Positions 12,257 to 24,736 of a stretch of DNA of 64,000 nt are shown piece by piece. Origin of the DNA: Daldinia sp. FL1419 (taxonomy: Eukaryota; Ascomycota; Sordariomycetes; Xylariales; Hypoxylaceae). Location of the stretch: assembly GCA_025201765.1 (NCBI GenBank), contig MU623374.1, forward strand, positions 223,025 to 287,024, given 5' to 3'. The notes under the pieces are model-generated. The model ran no database searches. It saw nothing but the letters and a program-made list of their open reading frames with translations, and was not told the origin of the DNA. Position 1 is the stretch's first letter, and every line of letters starts with the position of its first letter. Made by a program: the position numbers and the translations under genes.

Positions 12257-13432
12257 TATGGTCTCATTGTAAAGTGGTATTTATGGTAAGTTAATGGTGA
12301 GTTTATTCTGGTTAGTCTGTAAGTTAGAGGAAGGGGAAACTGACCTCCTTTAGAAACCAACCCCCAATTTTGCACAAATTATTTATTACCCATTTAAATT
12401 TAACAAAGGTACATCAGAAAAAAAAAAATAAATTATTAAGCATTTGATTAGTTAAGAAATCTCTAACTACCATTCTAAGCATAGTTCCTTGAAACTAGCT
12501 AATGAAACTATATTGCTAGTTTTAGATGGGTTTAGTTTTTTCTTTAGTTTTTCCTTAGTACGAATAATATTTTCTATTTGAATAAAAATATGATTTGGAT
12601 CCAAGTTAATTTTCGTCCGTTTCCCGGGTTTGACCCGAGTTAATTGCTGTTTTAAGCTTTCGCATTTAGTTTGGGTTATAGCTAATTGGAACGTATATAA
12701 ATCTATACTTTTCCCCACCTTTTTGAAAAGAAGTTGTTTGATTGACTCATTAAGCTTGGCTGGAAAATATTTTTGTGCGGCCTCAAGAATATTACGTGAC
12801 TTTTTGGGGGTAGCCACCTAATTAGAAGCTTTAGTTCCAACTAAAGCATTTGGAGGTGGTCCATTTTAAACCTATTCCTGCAGAATAAACCAGGATTGGA
12901 GAATTTTGTTTCGATTTATTGGTCAAAGACCGGTGTTAAGTTACGCCCTATGGATGTTTTTAGGGGTTATAGTTAATTGCTTTGTTTGGTCATACAGTTG
13001 TAAAAACCTAGCTTTCTTAATTGGGGTAAGGTTGTAGGCGTTAATTAGTACATTTTGTAGTAGGTTCCGATAGTAGTGTTTTAATTGGTTAAAAATGCTT
13101 ACATTAAGAGGCTAAAGCATGTGGGTGGTATGGGGGGGCAAATAAAACAATTGGATTTTGGTTTGAAAGGCAACCCACATAAACTCGTCTATTTGGTAAC
13201 TTACATAGCTGTTAAGAATAAGCAACTTTCTTTTGGTTGAATCTTATAAGGTGGTGTAACGGATGAATATTTTTTTTAGCTAAAAAATAGTGATTTTATT
13301 GTTAATCTATTTATTTTCGGAATGGTGAAAAAACCAGCCCCCTAAATGGACTAGTTTTTCTTCAAACTATTGGAGCTGGACGTTTAAACCCTTGAATATA
13401 ACAAAGGGTTTTAATATTTGCCTATTGGTTGA

Positions 13433-13648
13433 TGATGGTTGTATGCTACTAGGCATCGTAGACCCCTGTAGCAAGCAAAGGAGGTATTACATAATTAGCA
13501 TATTATATATATAAGGGTTTTAAACCCGTTAAGCTCAGAATAAATAGCTCTCCTCCTTAAGATTTATAAATATACAAATTTCACTATATTGTTTTATTTG
13601 TTATTTATTTTTGCTATTATTTCTTTTATACGTACATTTAGTCCAATA
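13433..13648 (+). repeat. 5' LTR of the copia element
   Basis: 216 bp, starting TGATGGTTGTATG and ending in CCAATA, where intact elements would end in CA. It aligns without gaps to the 3' LTR. A TATA-like run, TATTATATATATAAG, lies in its middle and could be the element promoter. My hand alignment shows about three dozen differences from the 3' LTR, all transitions. Confidence 0.93.
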
Positions 13649-16600
13649 TTAATTAGTATTGTTTAAATATAGTAATATAGATTAATAAGGAAAAGTTATT
13701 GTTATGATAATTTGGAAGACCTTATCGTAACAATACAAGCAACAATAGCACCCCATCTTTTATTAAACCCCTTTTTTATGACAGATTATTATTATTTTAC
13801 ACCATCATAAAAACCCTCCCCCAAATTCCTATCATTCTATTACAATTAGAATTTATTATCTTCTCACCTTATAATATTATAAAAAAAACAACTGGAGAAC
13901 TCAGTTCAAAACTAATCCTCTAATAATAAGATCTTTTCTAACCAAAAAAATATAAATAAATTAAAAAAACTACTCAAATACATCCCCAAATAACCTATAC
14001 TAATATAACAATTTAATTACAAATTAATAAAATCTAAAATAATAAATCTTAAAAATGTTATAATATAATAAAAAATAATCTAAACATTACATACTTTAAT
14101 TGATTAGGAAGAAATTAATTAGGATTAAACTTACACTCAAATAACTAATAAAATATTAAACAAATTTAAAAAACATTTTAAAGGTTTTTTGAATATAGAT
14201 TTTGTAGAATTATTAAAGCAAATTTAATTAATATTAAGGATAATATTAATAAGAAAAGGTATATATGTAGGAAAAAATAATATTAATTTCTCTATAGTTC
14301 TTGAATTTTTTTTAATTAAAGATAAATTATTCCTGTAGAATTATAGAGAATTTAAAGAAGTTAAACTAAGGTAGCCAATAATAGTAACATAGAAAATCTC
14401 AATCTACAAAATTAATAAAAAAACAGTTTACCTTAATTTTACTTGTTTTATAGGTTTAAGAACATTAATATAATAATAACCAAAAATCTTTAACCCAATA
14501 ATATTTATAAATTAAATCTTATATTTAAAATATACCCCTAATCTTAATATTATTCCTTTTAATATACCTACTATTTAATTATAATATATATTAATTACTT
14601 CCTATAAAGAATAACCTACTCCTCTTTTATAATATTAATTGTAATAATAATTTTTTTTGCCTTATTTTAATATATTATATATTAATTAAAATTAGTAAGA
14701 AATATTAATTTAATAATATTTACCTCCTTAATAATAAATACCAAATTATTAATATTTATTTAATTAATAAAGGATATTAATTTTTTAGTATTTAATTAAT
14801 TAATAAAAAATATTAAATACTTAATATTTACCATCTTAATAAAAAAATTAAAATAACTAATAATTAATATATATTATACCCCTTTTTTCCCTCTTTTACT
14901 CCATAAAAACCTCCTTTATTTTACCCAATATTAGGGAATAATTTTGGTTATAGTATCGGTCCTATATAAGGATAATAGTAATTCCTTCTCTTTTTAGGAA
15001 ATGAATTTGGATCCCTTGGATTGTTACCAATTAATCCATTCCTACCTCCAAAACCACCTCCATAATTAAGTGTAAAAAACCAACCCAATAAAAGTTACAA
15101 TTCTTCTTACCCAACAACATAATTATTTAGGTTTATAAGTAACCTATTTGAATAAATTCTTATATTAATTAAAAATATTTATTATTAAATTTTTTATAAA
15201 ATTTTTCTTTAATAAGTATTTAATAAAATATATCTATCTATTATAATAGGCCATTTTAAAAAAGCTTAGAATAAAGAGCTTAATTATATAAATAAATTAT
15301 ATAATATCCTTAAAAATAAATTTCAATTTTTTTTAAATATATGCTACTCAAAAGGAATATAATAGATATAATTTTATACTTTATTTTCTATTATTCTTTT
15401 TAAAAGAGCAATATTATATTTTATTTATAAGATTCTTTAATATTAATACTTTATAAATATATATTTAATTATAGAATAACATTTTAATACTAAGTAAAAC
15501 AAAATTTAATATCACCATAATTAAATTGTTATAATTTTTTTAAATATTAAAATAAAAAAGCAAAATTAAAGGAAAAATAATATTTAAATTTTTGAAAATT
15601 TTATTAATAAATTATTATTATATTAAAGAGTGTTTGGTCCGGAATTTAAAGAAGAGCAGTAATTTATAACAATAATTTAATGTGTTTACTAATTGTTATT
15701 TAAATTCCAATTTAATTTCTTTAAATTAATAGTTTAAATTGAGGAATTAATTAATAGATTTTAAATATTAATTAAAAATTACAATTTAATAAAAAAAATA
15801 AAATAATTCTTTATTAAAAAAAGTAATAACTATAAAAATAATATATTTTATATTAAATATAAATATTACCATAATAATAAAAATGGCAAATATAATTCCA
15901 AATAATCTCTAAAAATATAGAAATGCTGCTACTGGGTATATAAGAAAAAAAGATATTAATCTACCATATACCCAAAATATGAACGTAAGAAAGCCAGAGA
16001 AGAATGGAAAGTCAGAAAAGGTTTTTCTAAAAAGAACTATTTAACATTCCTAACTAATTATAAAGGATTTATAAATATAAATTTAAAAATCAATCAGTTA
16101 AAAAATAAAGAAATTAATTTATAAGTTAACTTAAATAATAATAATAAATTATTTATAATTACAATTTATTTATTTAATTAAACCTTCCAACATTATATTA
16201 ATAACCTTCTCCCACTTAATAATTTAAAATAGGATTCCATCTTTATTTTAAATAAATATACCAAAAATATATTTTAAGATATTATGCCTAACACTAAAGC
16301 AATTTATATATTAACCATTAAAAAAGATTAATATTTTACTTTTATTAATAAATATCTAAATAAGAATTTAAAAATAAATACCAACTAAATTGGAAAAACC
16401 AATATTAGATTTAATAATAGACCATTTATTAAATTGTTTAGAATAATTATTATTAATATATCTATTGATTAAATAAATTTTTACATTATAGAAACTAATA
16501 TTCTATTCTTTTTTTCTTTTAAAAATATGAATTAATTAGAAGTATATTTTAATAATATAATTAATTAATTAATTTATAAAAATAATATAACAATTAAAAT

Positions 16601-17049
16601 TATATAAAAATGGGGATACCCATGGTTTCATCTTGAAAACATTATTTTCTTTATAGAAATTAAATTATAACAACTATATATTCATTTTAATCACCCATCA
16701 ATTAACAAACTATATACTTTATTAGACAAAATAGACTATAATATTGATATCAATAATATTAAAAAAATTAATAAATTTTATTATTATTGCTAAATTAAAG
16801 ATAAAACTCCACAATAATTTAAATTTAATTTAAAAGATCTTAATTTAAATTTTAATTACAAAATAATTATTAATATTATATATTTTAATAAATGTCCCAT
16901 TTTATATATAATTGATGTAGCTATTGGATTCCAAGTAATATGCTTCATAAAAATGATTTTAATCAAAGAAATTTGGGAAATGTTTAAGTAGTGTTGGATT
17001 GATATTTATTTTGGATTTCTTAATATAATTATTTATAATATTAGTATCA

Positions 17050-18600
17050 ATTTTAACAATATTAAATTTAGGAATGAGGCATGTATTGTGGGAATCATTT
17101 ATCACCAAATATTAATAGAAGTTCATTGGTTTATCAATAAAATAAAAAAATATTATGGTTTTATTTATAAAATTTATAAAATTATTATAAATAAATTTTA
17201 AGGTTCCAATTTAAAAACATCATAACTATAAATGGTTATTAAGGTAGTGAATGATACAGCTAACCTAAACAGCCTAATCCCTACCCTTCTAATCTTTAGT
17301 ACATATCCCAAAATCAATATAAACTCACTACCTATTTCTTCTTAAATTATAAGAATATAAATTATTTAAAAGGTAATAATTAAAATTAAAAAAATTAAAT
17401 TATAATGATTAATTAAAGATGTTCTAAATATAAGGAATGGTTTGAATATTTAGAAGACCTTACCTATATTATTTCCAATAGGCAATGAAATTCTAATCTA
17501 TCAAGAAAAAGGCAGTTGAAAAGGCTTTTATAAAATAATTACAATTATTAATAAAAACGTGATTATCACTTCAAACACATCTAATAAAATATTTATATTT
17601 AAGAACTCTTATATTAAATCTTATATATAACCAAAAGAAACACCTATACCCGTTAAGCAATTAAAATTCGAACTACTTAAGCCTAATTTCAATTTTGATG
17701 ATTATGAGTTTATTCTAAAAAAAGAACTTATATATATTAATAATTTTTCTTATATAGCCATAATATATCTTTTTAATAAAGAATGGATTAATTTTGCTTT
17801 AACCCTCCAATTATAAATAAATAGAAAAATAATTATACCTAAAAAGCCATACAAAACATTAGATTTAAAAAAGTTGGACACCTTATTCAAAAATAGCATC
17901 TTACAACTAAAAATATATAACCTAATAATATATCAAAATATTATATTATTCAAATCATAAATGGTTTATAAAATTAAAAATAAAAACATTCCCTTTCCAT
18001 ATAAAAAATTAAAATTAATAATCCAAAATTATAATAACCTTAATAAAAAATTTATTATAATTTATATACCTACTATTTAAAAGATTAATTAACATCTTAT
18101 ATTAATTTTAACACCATTTTTACATTAATAAAGGATAAAAATCATAATATAAAATATCATTATAACATACACCCAATTTAAAACATTAATATAATAAATA
18201 ATCTATATACACCTACTAACCAAATTAAAAAATAAATATCCCAAAAGAATATTATTACATATTATAAAACTACTATATAAATTTATTAAATTTAATATAT
18301 ATTAATTTAAAATTTATTTTCAATATCATTAATGCAAATTATATATAAAACCCTTAATATTTAATTTTTATTTACTAATTACTAATTTAAAACCTTTTAA
18401 AATTACCAATTTATAGATGGATGATATCTTTAATATTAATACTATAGAATTTTTTGCAGTTGAAAATAAAGTATTTAATGAAATTAATATTAAAATATAC
18501 CTCCAAAAAATATTAAATAAAAGAATAGAGGATTTTAACAGCACTTATATTACAGTTTATAACAATAATTACAGAATCTTAACTATTTAGAAAAATTAAA
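17050..18600 (+). pseudogene. Copia polyprotein remnant: integrase and reverse transcriptase
   Basis: Broken coding traces on the plus strand. At 17232-17318 one frame reads 'MVIKVVNDTANLNSLIPTLL' and then IFSTYPKIN, closely matching the conserved segment after the integrase core in fungal Ty1/copia elements (NDTA...PTLLVFG.YP). At about 17760-17900 a segment with the sense KEWINFALTLQL...IPKKPYKTLDL matches the linker before reverse transcriptase. Near 18415, '*MDDIF' keeps the Asp-Asp of the RT active site, followed by a copia-like helix. Many stops make it non-functional. Earlier gag and protease parts (about 13650-17000) are too decayed to delimit. Confidence 0.8.
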
Positions 18601-19433
18601 TTGAAAAATTTGAGCCATTAGATATTAAAACCACAAATATAATTAATAAATTTGTGGAATAAAGGGTTTAAAAAGTTTATATTGTTTTTATATATTAACC
18701 CAAAACAATTTTTAATTATTTAATTATTGTTTAACATTAAAAATCAAAAATTAAAGAAATTAAGGCTTTAAACATTAAAATTACCTAATAAATAAATAAT
18801 AAAATCTATAGATTTAAATATATTGAATTAAATTTTCAAAATTTTCATCTATATATCTTCATTAACAGCTCATTTATGAATAATAAAGACCTTAATTTGT
18901 AAATCAGATATATTATTATTTTAAATAACAAGAAACCAATGGACCAAAATAATGAAATTAAAATCACTAGTAATGTAATCCATTAATTATTTATTAAATA
19001 TAAATATATCATTCATAATGTACTTATTAGCAAAATATATAATATAATCTAAGGTTTTAATGTAAGATATATTATATATTATACTATCAATATTATATTA
19101 GAATGTTTTTTATTTTTTAGAGTTTTTTTTGTTCTTTATATCAATTTATTTTCTTTATATTAATATTTGGTACAAATAGGTATTATTAACAAGAAGAGGT
19201 TAATAATAAACCTTATAATTTTAAGATAATTATATGAGAATAGAGAGATAGACAATATTTGCTAGATCTATGGAACTTATAACCCAACTAATATTATAAC
19301 AAAAGCTTCCCCTAATAAGGCTATAAAGACATTAATAAAAAATAACCAAATTAATTTACATTTAAAAAGTTAAATAAAATAAAAAATTAATAATAATTTA
19401 TAAACTATTATTTGTAAAAAGAAATAAAATAAA

Positions 19434-19649
19434 TAATGGTTATATACTACCAGGCATTGTAGACCCCTGTAATAAATAAAAAAAGTATTATATAATTAAT
19501 ATATTATATATATAAAGGTTCTAAACCTGTTAAGCTTAAAATAGATAACTCTCCTCCTTAGGATTTATAAATATACAAATCTCACTACATTATTTTACTT
19601 ATTATTTACTTTCGCTATTATTTCTCTTATACGTACGTTTAGCCCAATA
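19434..19649 (+). repeat. 3' LTR of the copia element
   Basis: 216 bp, directly repeated with 13433-13648. It starts TAATGGTTATATACTACC and ends CCCAATA, followed at once by the GTTGA target duplication. Conserved blocks shared by both LTRs include GTAGACCCCTGTA and CTCTCCTCCTTA. All differences I can see between the two copies are transitions. Confidence 0.93.
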
Positions 19650-20457
19650 GTTGAGATACATTTTAATATAGAGGTCTATGCACATGACCCATCTTGCTAA
19701 TAAAGGGTTTTCTTCTTTTTTGATTGGTTAATAATAAGTCCGTTAGACCCTCAACCTTTAAAAAACCCCACTTCATCAACATTCCAACGGTTTAATTAAT
19801 CAATTTGCTAAATTTCAAACCTCTCTAAACGATTGAAAAATGTATTAATCGCTGTTGGTGTAATCCTATTTGCTTTAGTTGAGTTGAGGGGGGTTGCACA
19901 AAACATTTTGATTCTTTTGTTTTGGGTTAGAAATGTAAGAACCCATTTTTTTTCGAGAGGTTTATGGTTGCTATTGGTCCGGAGAATTTATACAATTAAA
20001 ATCCGGATTTACGTATGTGTTGGCGTTAGGCCCAATACATCTTAACCTCTTATCCAATTAGTTAATTCCTTTTCTTAGTCTAGTAATAATTGCTGTTATA
20101 TAGCATACACTTTAATATTTAATTAGCCACCTCTAACTCAATCAAAAAATGTAAATTTTGGAACTGCCCAATCAAAAGCAGCTTTTTTAATCGAAGCGCC
20201 TTGTTGTACGGCATTAATTGCTCCTTAAAGCGCTAATTCGCTATATTGGGTTTCGCGAGGCATCTTTTAGAAATAATGCATTTTAATTAAGTTTTAATTA
20301 GTTAAAAAATAAAAAAAAAATTCTTAAAAAAAAATAAGAAAAAATACATCGAATTTATATTAAAAAAAGTGGATACTAGCCAACCACCAACTTATAATTA
20401 ATCCTTTTTGATCGGGGGTTGGTTTTTAAGGGGGGTCAGTTTCCCCCTCCTCTAACT

Positions 20458-23400
20458 TAGAATTTGTATATAAATTTGTAAATCCGGGACAGTAGACGCA
20501 GTAGCCGGCCTATAAATAACTTTAAGCGCCGAGGCTAGATCTATTCTAGTTAAGATTACCTTACATAAACTGCCCCAAAAGGGCTATGTACGCACAGTAA
20601 TGCAGTAATGCAGTAATGCAGTAATGCACGGTAGTAATGTAACTATGTAGCAGAATATAATGCAGCATATGCTGTAAGTCTGTACTGTACTGTATGTTTT
20701 ATGTATGTAGGTATTGTACCTAGGTCCCTAGGTAGGTATGTAATAAGGTTTAGGGCTAGAAAGCTAGAGGGCTAAGGCTGGCTGCAGAATCGATAGTGCG
20801 GCAGTGCGGTAGTGCGGTAAGGAAGTAAGTACCGCCCGGTAAGGTACGGTACCTTAGTAGGTTTAGGTACCTAGGAGGTAGTGTGCGGACACACGCGGGG
20901 AAGGGAACATTGAATCTCTCTCTCTTCTTACAATTGGATCGATACATTAAACTTCCACATACCATACATCATTATCAGGTTCTGACTTGGGTAACCCCAA
21001 AAGACCTACATCGCCTATATCGTTTACTTGACCTACATATTATCAATATACGTCGCCTATATCGCCTATATGGCTTACCTTGTCCAGCTGGATTTTTTAA
21101 TTTGTGCAAGTGTTTTACTTCGTGTTGTCTTGGAGCAACACACCCCTCCCTCCCTCCCTCCCTAAAAAAAGGTCATGCTTATGGACTACTGTATCTACGA
21201 CATTGTATCTACGACATGCGTTGATAAAAACGTGGGAACCCTGTTGCATAAGACCATTACCATTGCCATTACGTACCGACGTCTAGCCGGGAATTCCCAT
21301 GTGCGATCCAAAAGGAATTTCTTCAACTAACGGATCCTGATATATGCTTACCATATGTCCTATACTATTATCTTACATAGTATTTTACATGGTAGTTATT
21401 TTACATAGTACCTAGGTATGTACGATATTGTCTAAGAGTGGTAAACACCGTCGAGCTTATCAACCAAAAAGATAAGAGGAATATTGAGTACGTACGTCCT
21501 TCTTTGCGTGCTTCCATCTTCCATGCATGTCATCTTTCTCGGCAATCAATTGTAGCGAAGCTTGTTCGGACCCCGACAGAATGGATAGGCATTGTTTTTT
21601 TTTTACTCGAAAAAAAAAAAGAAAGAATAAAGAAAGAAACCGAAAAGGAAGCAGAGACCACCTGTTCCCGTAGTCCATTTTGGACCCCATTGGTCCTTAT
21701 CGACTTCTCGGATCGCAACCGACGGCGTCAAATAGCCGCCACATCTACATACACGCGATCATGAAACATATCAAAGCAGATCGTTGGGACTCTTGACCAG
21801 GTCTTGCTTGATTATTCCTTCACTCGGTTTGTTATACTGCATTAGTTAGATCATCTATATTCTATATTCTACCACTACGGCTTACTATGTACCACATCTC
21901 GAAACCCACGGGTGTCAAGTATGTAATTACCCGTTCTAATTCCTAACTCTCTGGTGACGTCTATTAGTTATTAATAGAATCACAATTGCGTCCAATTATG
22001 GCTCTCCAAGCCCCCTTTTGCGGTACAGGTACATTCCATAACCCCTAGCACACCACGGGTCGAGCTGGAAACAGTAGACCAATAATAATCCTGGCATTCG
22101 ACCTGAAGGATTCGACCCGCATACCCCCCCTCGTCTTATAGCGGGCCGTGCTGCAAAGCTTAGGTGCTTCTAGGCTTGCAGCATACCTGACAACTACCAA
22201 GGTAAACGCATAGGGGAACAGTATCTTACCGTAAAATGGGAAAAATAGGGAGGGGACGGAAGCAAAAGCACGTCTTGTGCTTCCCAGTCAACACCCGAGT
22301 GGACAGGGACTCGGAACCCCTGTGCCGTTAACAAGCCGGTAAGTTTAAACCGTGGGGAAAGGAGGCAAAAATACGATAAAGAAACTATACTAAGGTTAGA
22401 ATTCTAGCATCTATATTTCCTGTGTAGTGTACATTACATACATACCTACCTTACACACACATAACTACACTATCCGATTACATGGGCATTTCTTGTTTTA
22501 TAATTGATGCTTATTAAGGATCGTGCGGCTTGTCTTTCCTAAGAAGCTGAAAAAGCTCGTGGCCCTTTGGTTTATTTTTACCCTTATCCGTCTTTACCGT
22601 ACGGGTTGGCTGTTTGTGTACCTAGGTATTTTGCCTTCTTACGATGCAAGTTGGTCTTCTCTTTCACATGGTGTTTTCTACCATGTATGAGATCTATCCA
22701 GAGTGAGGTGGTCAAGTAATTGGCCAATGTCGCGTTAGAATTCCCATCACCAACGACAAAATCATGTACCGAGTAAGAGCGCAACCGACTGCCCTGGGGC
22801 CGGATCTTCCGGTGAGGATCTACGTCTTGGTCTGCGTGTCTTGGTCTACGCCTTTAGTTCAAGATATACGGAAGCGTACATAATAAAGTATCAGAATCTT
22901 TTTTGTAACCCGCGCAGGCCTTCATACTATGTAAAGCCATACCACTGTAATACAATGAATGGCAGGAACGTGTCTGCGTGTCGGTACATGCCGTGAAACC
23001 CTGGCGGTGCTGCGCTGGCTGTGAGTACACCGTTTTCTAGCTGCGCCCCCTTGGCTTGTATCGGGCTGGTTGACAGTCTTGTCAGATTGGAACCTTTGAA
23101 CTGTACATTGGAAATGGATACATGTATAGGTACTCCGGCCTCGCTTCCGGCAGGCGTAGAGCCCCACGGAGAGGGCATTTTACAGCATCTACAGCATTGA
23201 GGAGAGCATTAGAGCATTAGAGCATTAGAGCGTAGAAGGACAGAGGGGGGGGGGGACTTTGTCGCGCATCTATTGAAACCAACGACCGCTTAACCATTTT
23301 CCCCAGAAAATGTACCCTCGAGAATAAAATAGAACCAACGCAATAAAGTTGAAGTTTCGTCCAGAAAAAAATAAAAAATAAATAAAAATAAATAAAAATA

Positions 23401-24736
23401 AAAAAAAAAATAAAAAAAAAGAAGAAGAAGAAGAAAGTTCATCACAAAGGGGAAAATCTATGCCCGCACGATCTCTCTCGAGAAGTCATCTTCATTACGG
23501 CGATTCCCTCTTGAGGATTATTTTCGCTCTTTTCCCGTGTTGGTCTTTTCGCGCGCGTGTGGCGAGTGCAGTGTTGTATTTGTACCATACTACATACCGC
23601 ATACTACCTACTACCACATACTACCCATAGTTACTACCCTTGCCTTTGATGTCTTAGTTTCTAGGGGATCCTTTTTCTGCTAATTATGGAGCGCTCCTTG
23701 CCGCGACCCGGTCTATCGGGTACAGCAACGATACAAGAAAGTAGTGTGTATAGAACAATCGCCTTGACAATTGCCTTGCGGTCTAAAAGCTGCACTATAC
23801 CTACCTACCACGCTACCTACCACGCTACCTACTACGTTATAATGCTCATGTACGGTCTATGTACGGTCTATGTACGGGTCCATGTATGGTCAGCAAGAAT
23901 ACAGCATGTGCCCTACCGATTAAAGAAATATGAGAGGCCATGAGGCAATGACATATGAGCGATGTGCGGCGTTCCCCTCATTCTTACTTACATACTACTC
24001 TCTATCATACAATACAATACACTATCGCGGTAACAAATTCTGGTTGCTATTCATACCTAGGCACCTACCTGTGCATTACCCAACTTGGGGACTTGGGGAG
24101 GGCAACATGGTCTACACATGAATTCGTCGTTACAGACACCGTGTATACGCACGTACGATGTATCCCCGTAAATAGTATCGAAATGAGCCACCACCGTTAG
24201 GACTAGTACCTTGCATGTCGCGCGACCTCATCCACCCCAGGACCCATGCAGCCCATGATCCACCGTCAGCTGGAGCAGGGGTGCCTTACAACACTACAAC
24301 CTACATGTAGGTACATGGCTAGGCAGGCTGGCTGGGTCAGAGAATCCGTCCGCCTGGCCGTGACCGACGTCTCTTGTCGACGTTCTTCCTCTCTCCGTGT
24401 ACTGTCCGTACTATCTCTGCTCTTCCTTTATGCTTGCTTGTGTTGCCTTTTCGGCCCTTTACATTCTCAATATAGCAATGCAGCTCAGCCTGCTTTCTTG
24501 CTTCGCTATTGGTATTTCCTGTTTCATCGCAGACGGAGATGCTATACACCAGACCTCACTCTCGAACCAACTTAATACTACCACCAGTTAGAAGGCTGAG
24601 ATCTATCTAGCCTTGCCCTTCTTTACAGATCCACCCCTCCCTCACTCTAGTCTTACCTTTTGTGACTATTTCCATCCTCTATATACTCTTTATTTATCCA
24701 AACTTGCAGGGCTGTGCGTGGTTTCCAATTTGAGCC
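20458..24736. other. Intergenic block with short tandem repeats
   Basis: 4.3 kb with no supported gene. Contents: CAGTAATG repeated four times (20595-20626), a CCTAGGTA-rich palindromic patch (20717-20738), (CCTC)n at about 21145-21165, AGCATTAG repeated about four times (23200-23232), a poly-G run near 23247 and an A-rich/GAA tract (23365-23437). A minus frame at 22927-23178 (83 codons) and a plus frame at 21438-21764 have no recognisable motif. The last several hundred bases probably hold the promoter and leader of the transcription-factor gene. Confidence 0.5.
20595..20626. repeat. 8-bp tandem repeat, four copies
   Basis: CAGTAATG occurs four times in a row without a mismatch. A partial related unit, GTAGTAATG, follows at about 20630. 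No function is evident. Confidence 0.85.

Larger units (their letters stand above)
13433..19649 (+). mobile_element. Ty1/copia LTR retrotransposon, RIP-degraded
   Basis: 6,217 bp bounded by two direct 216-bp LTRs and a perfect 5-bp target duplication, GTTGA (13428-13432 and 19650-19654), inside the Fot1-like transposase. The interior is extremely AT-rich with no long open frame. Residual coding on the plus strand shows integrase at about 17050-17330, an integrase-RT linker at about 17640-17900 and a reverse-transcriptase Asp-Asp near 18418, in that order. Integrase before reverse transcriptase defines Ty1/copia rather than Ty3/gypsy. A purine-rich run (about 19415-19433) precedes the 3' LTR as a polypurine tract would. 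No primer-binding site could be read with confidence. Confidence 0.92.
12467..20263 (-). pseudogene. Fot1/pogo-like transposase, inactivated and split
   Basis: Reads on the minus strand from an ATG at 20263 down to 19655 (5' part), is interrupted by the copia element, then continues from 13432 to 12467 (3' part). The two parts join in frame, to about 524 codons in total, with no frameshift visible but many stops. N-terminal signature 'GAINAVQQGASIKKAAFDW' is the psq-type helix-turn-helix. 'RWNVDEVG' holds the first catalytic Asp. 'KPFVIFKGLNVQ' and 'YLPPHTTHML' are typical of the DDE core. The second catalytic Asp, expected in LILD, reads LILN. The C-terminus 'MATPKKSRN...' (12817-12467, the initial residue being a GTG) is the Lys-rich tail of this family. 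Stops replace codons such as CAG, CGA and TGG, as C-to-T or G-to-A change would produce. Confidence 0.92.
12322..20457 (-). mobile_element. Fot1/pogo-like DNA transposon, split by a copia insertion
   Basis: Terminal inverted repeats of about 45 bp (12322-12366 and 20413-20457) begin AGTTAGAGGARGGGGAAACT and are flanked by a perfect TA duplication (12320-12321 and 20458-20459). Removing the inner retrotransposon and one copy of its target duplication leaves an element of about 1.91 kb, the usual size of Fot1. It encodes a transposase on the minus strand, now a pseudogene. TIR differences are mainly transitions. The AGT end, TA target, size and DDE transposase with a helix-turn-helix start together identify the Fot1/pogo branch of Tc1/mariner. 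Confidence 0.92.

Noticed and set aside
12467..12817. Stand-alone 116-residue Lys-rich protein
   Set aside because: It is the in-frame C-terminal tail of the Fot1-like transposase, starting at a GTG, not a separate gene.
13649..19433. Non-coding RNA or centromere-like AT-rich DNA
   Set aside because: LTRs, target duplication and residual integrase and RT motifs explain it as a RIP-damaged copia element.
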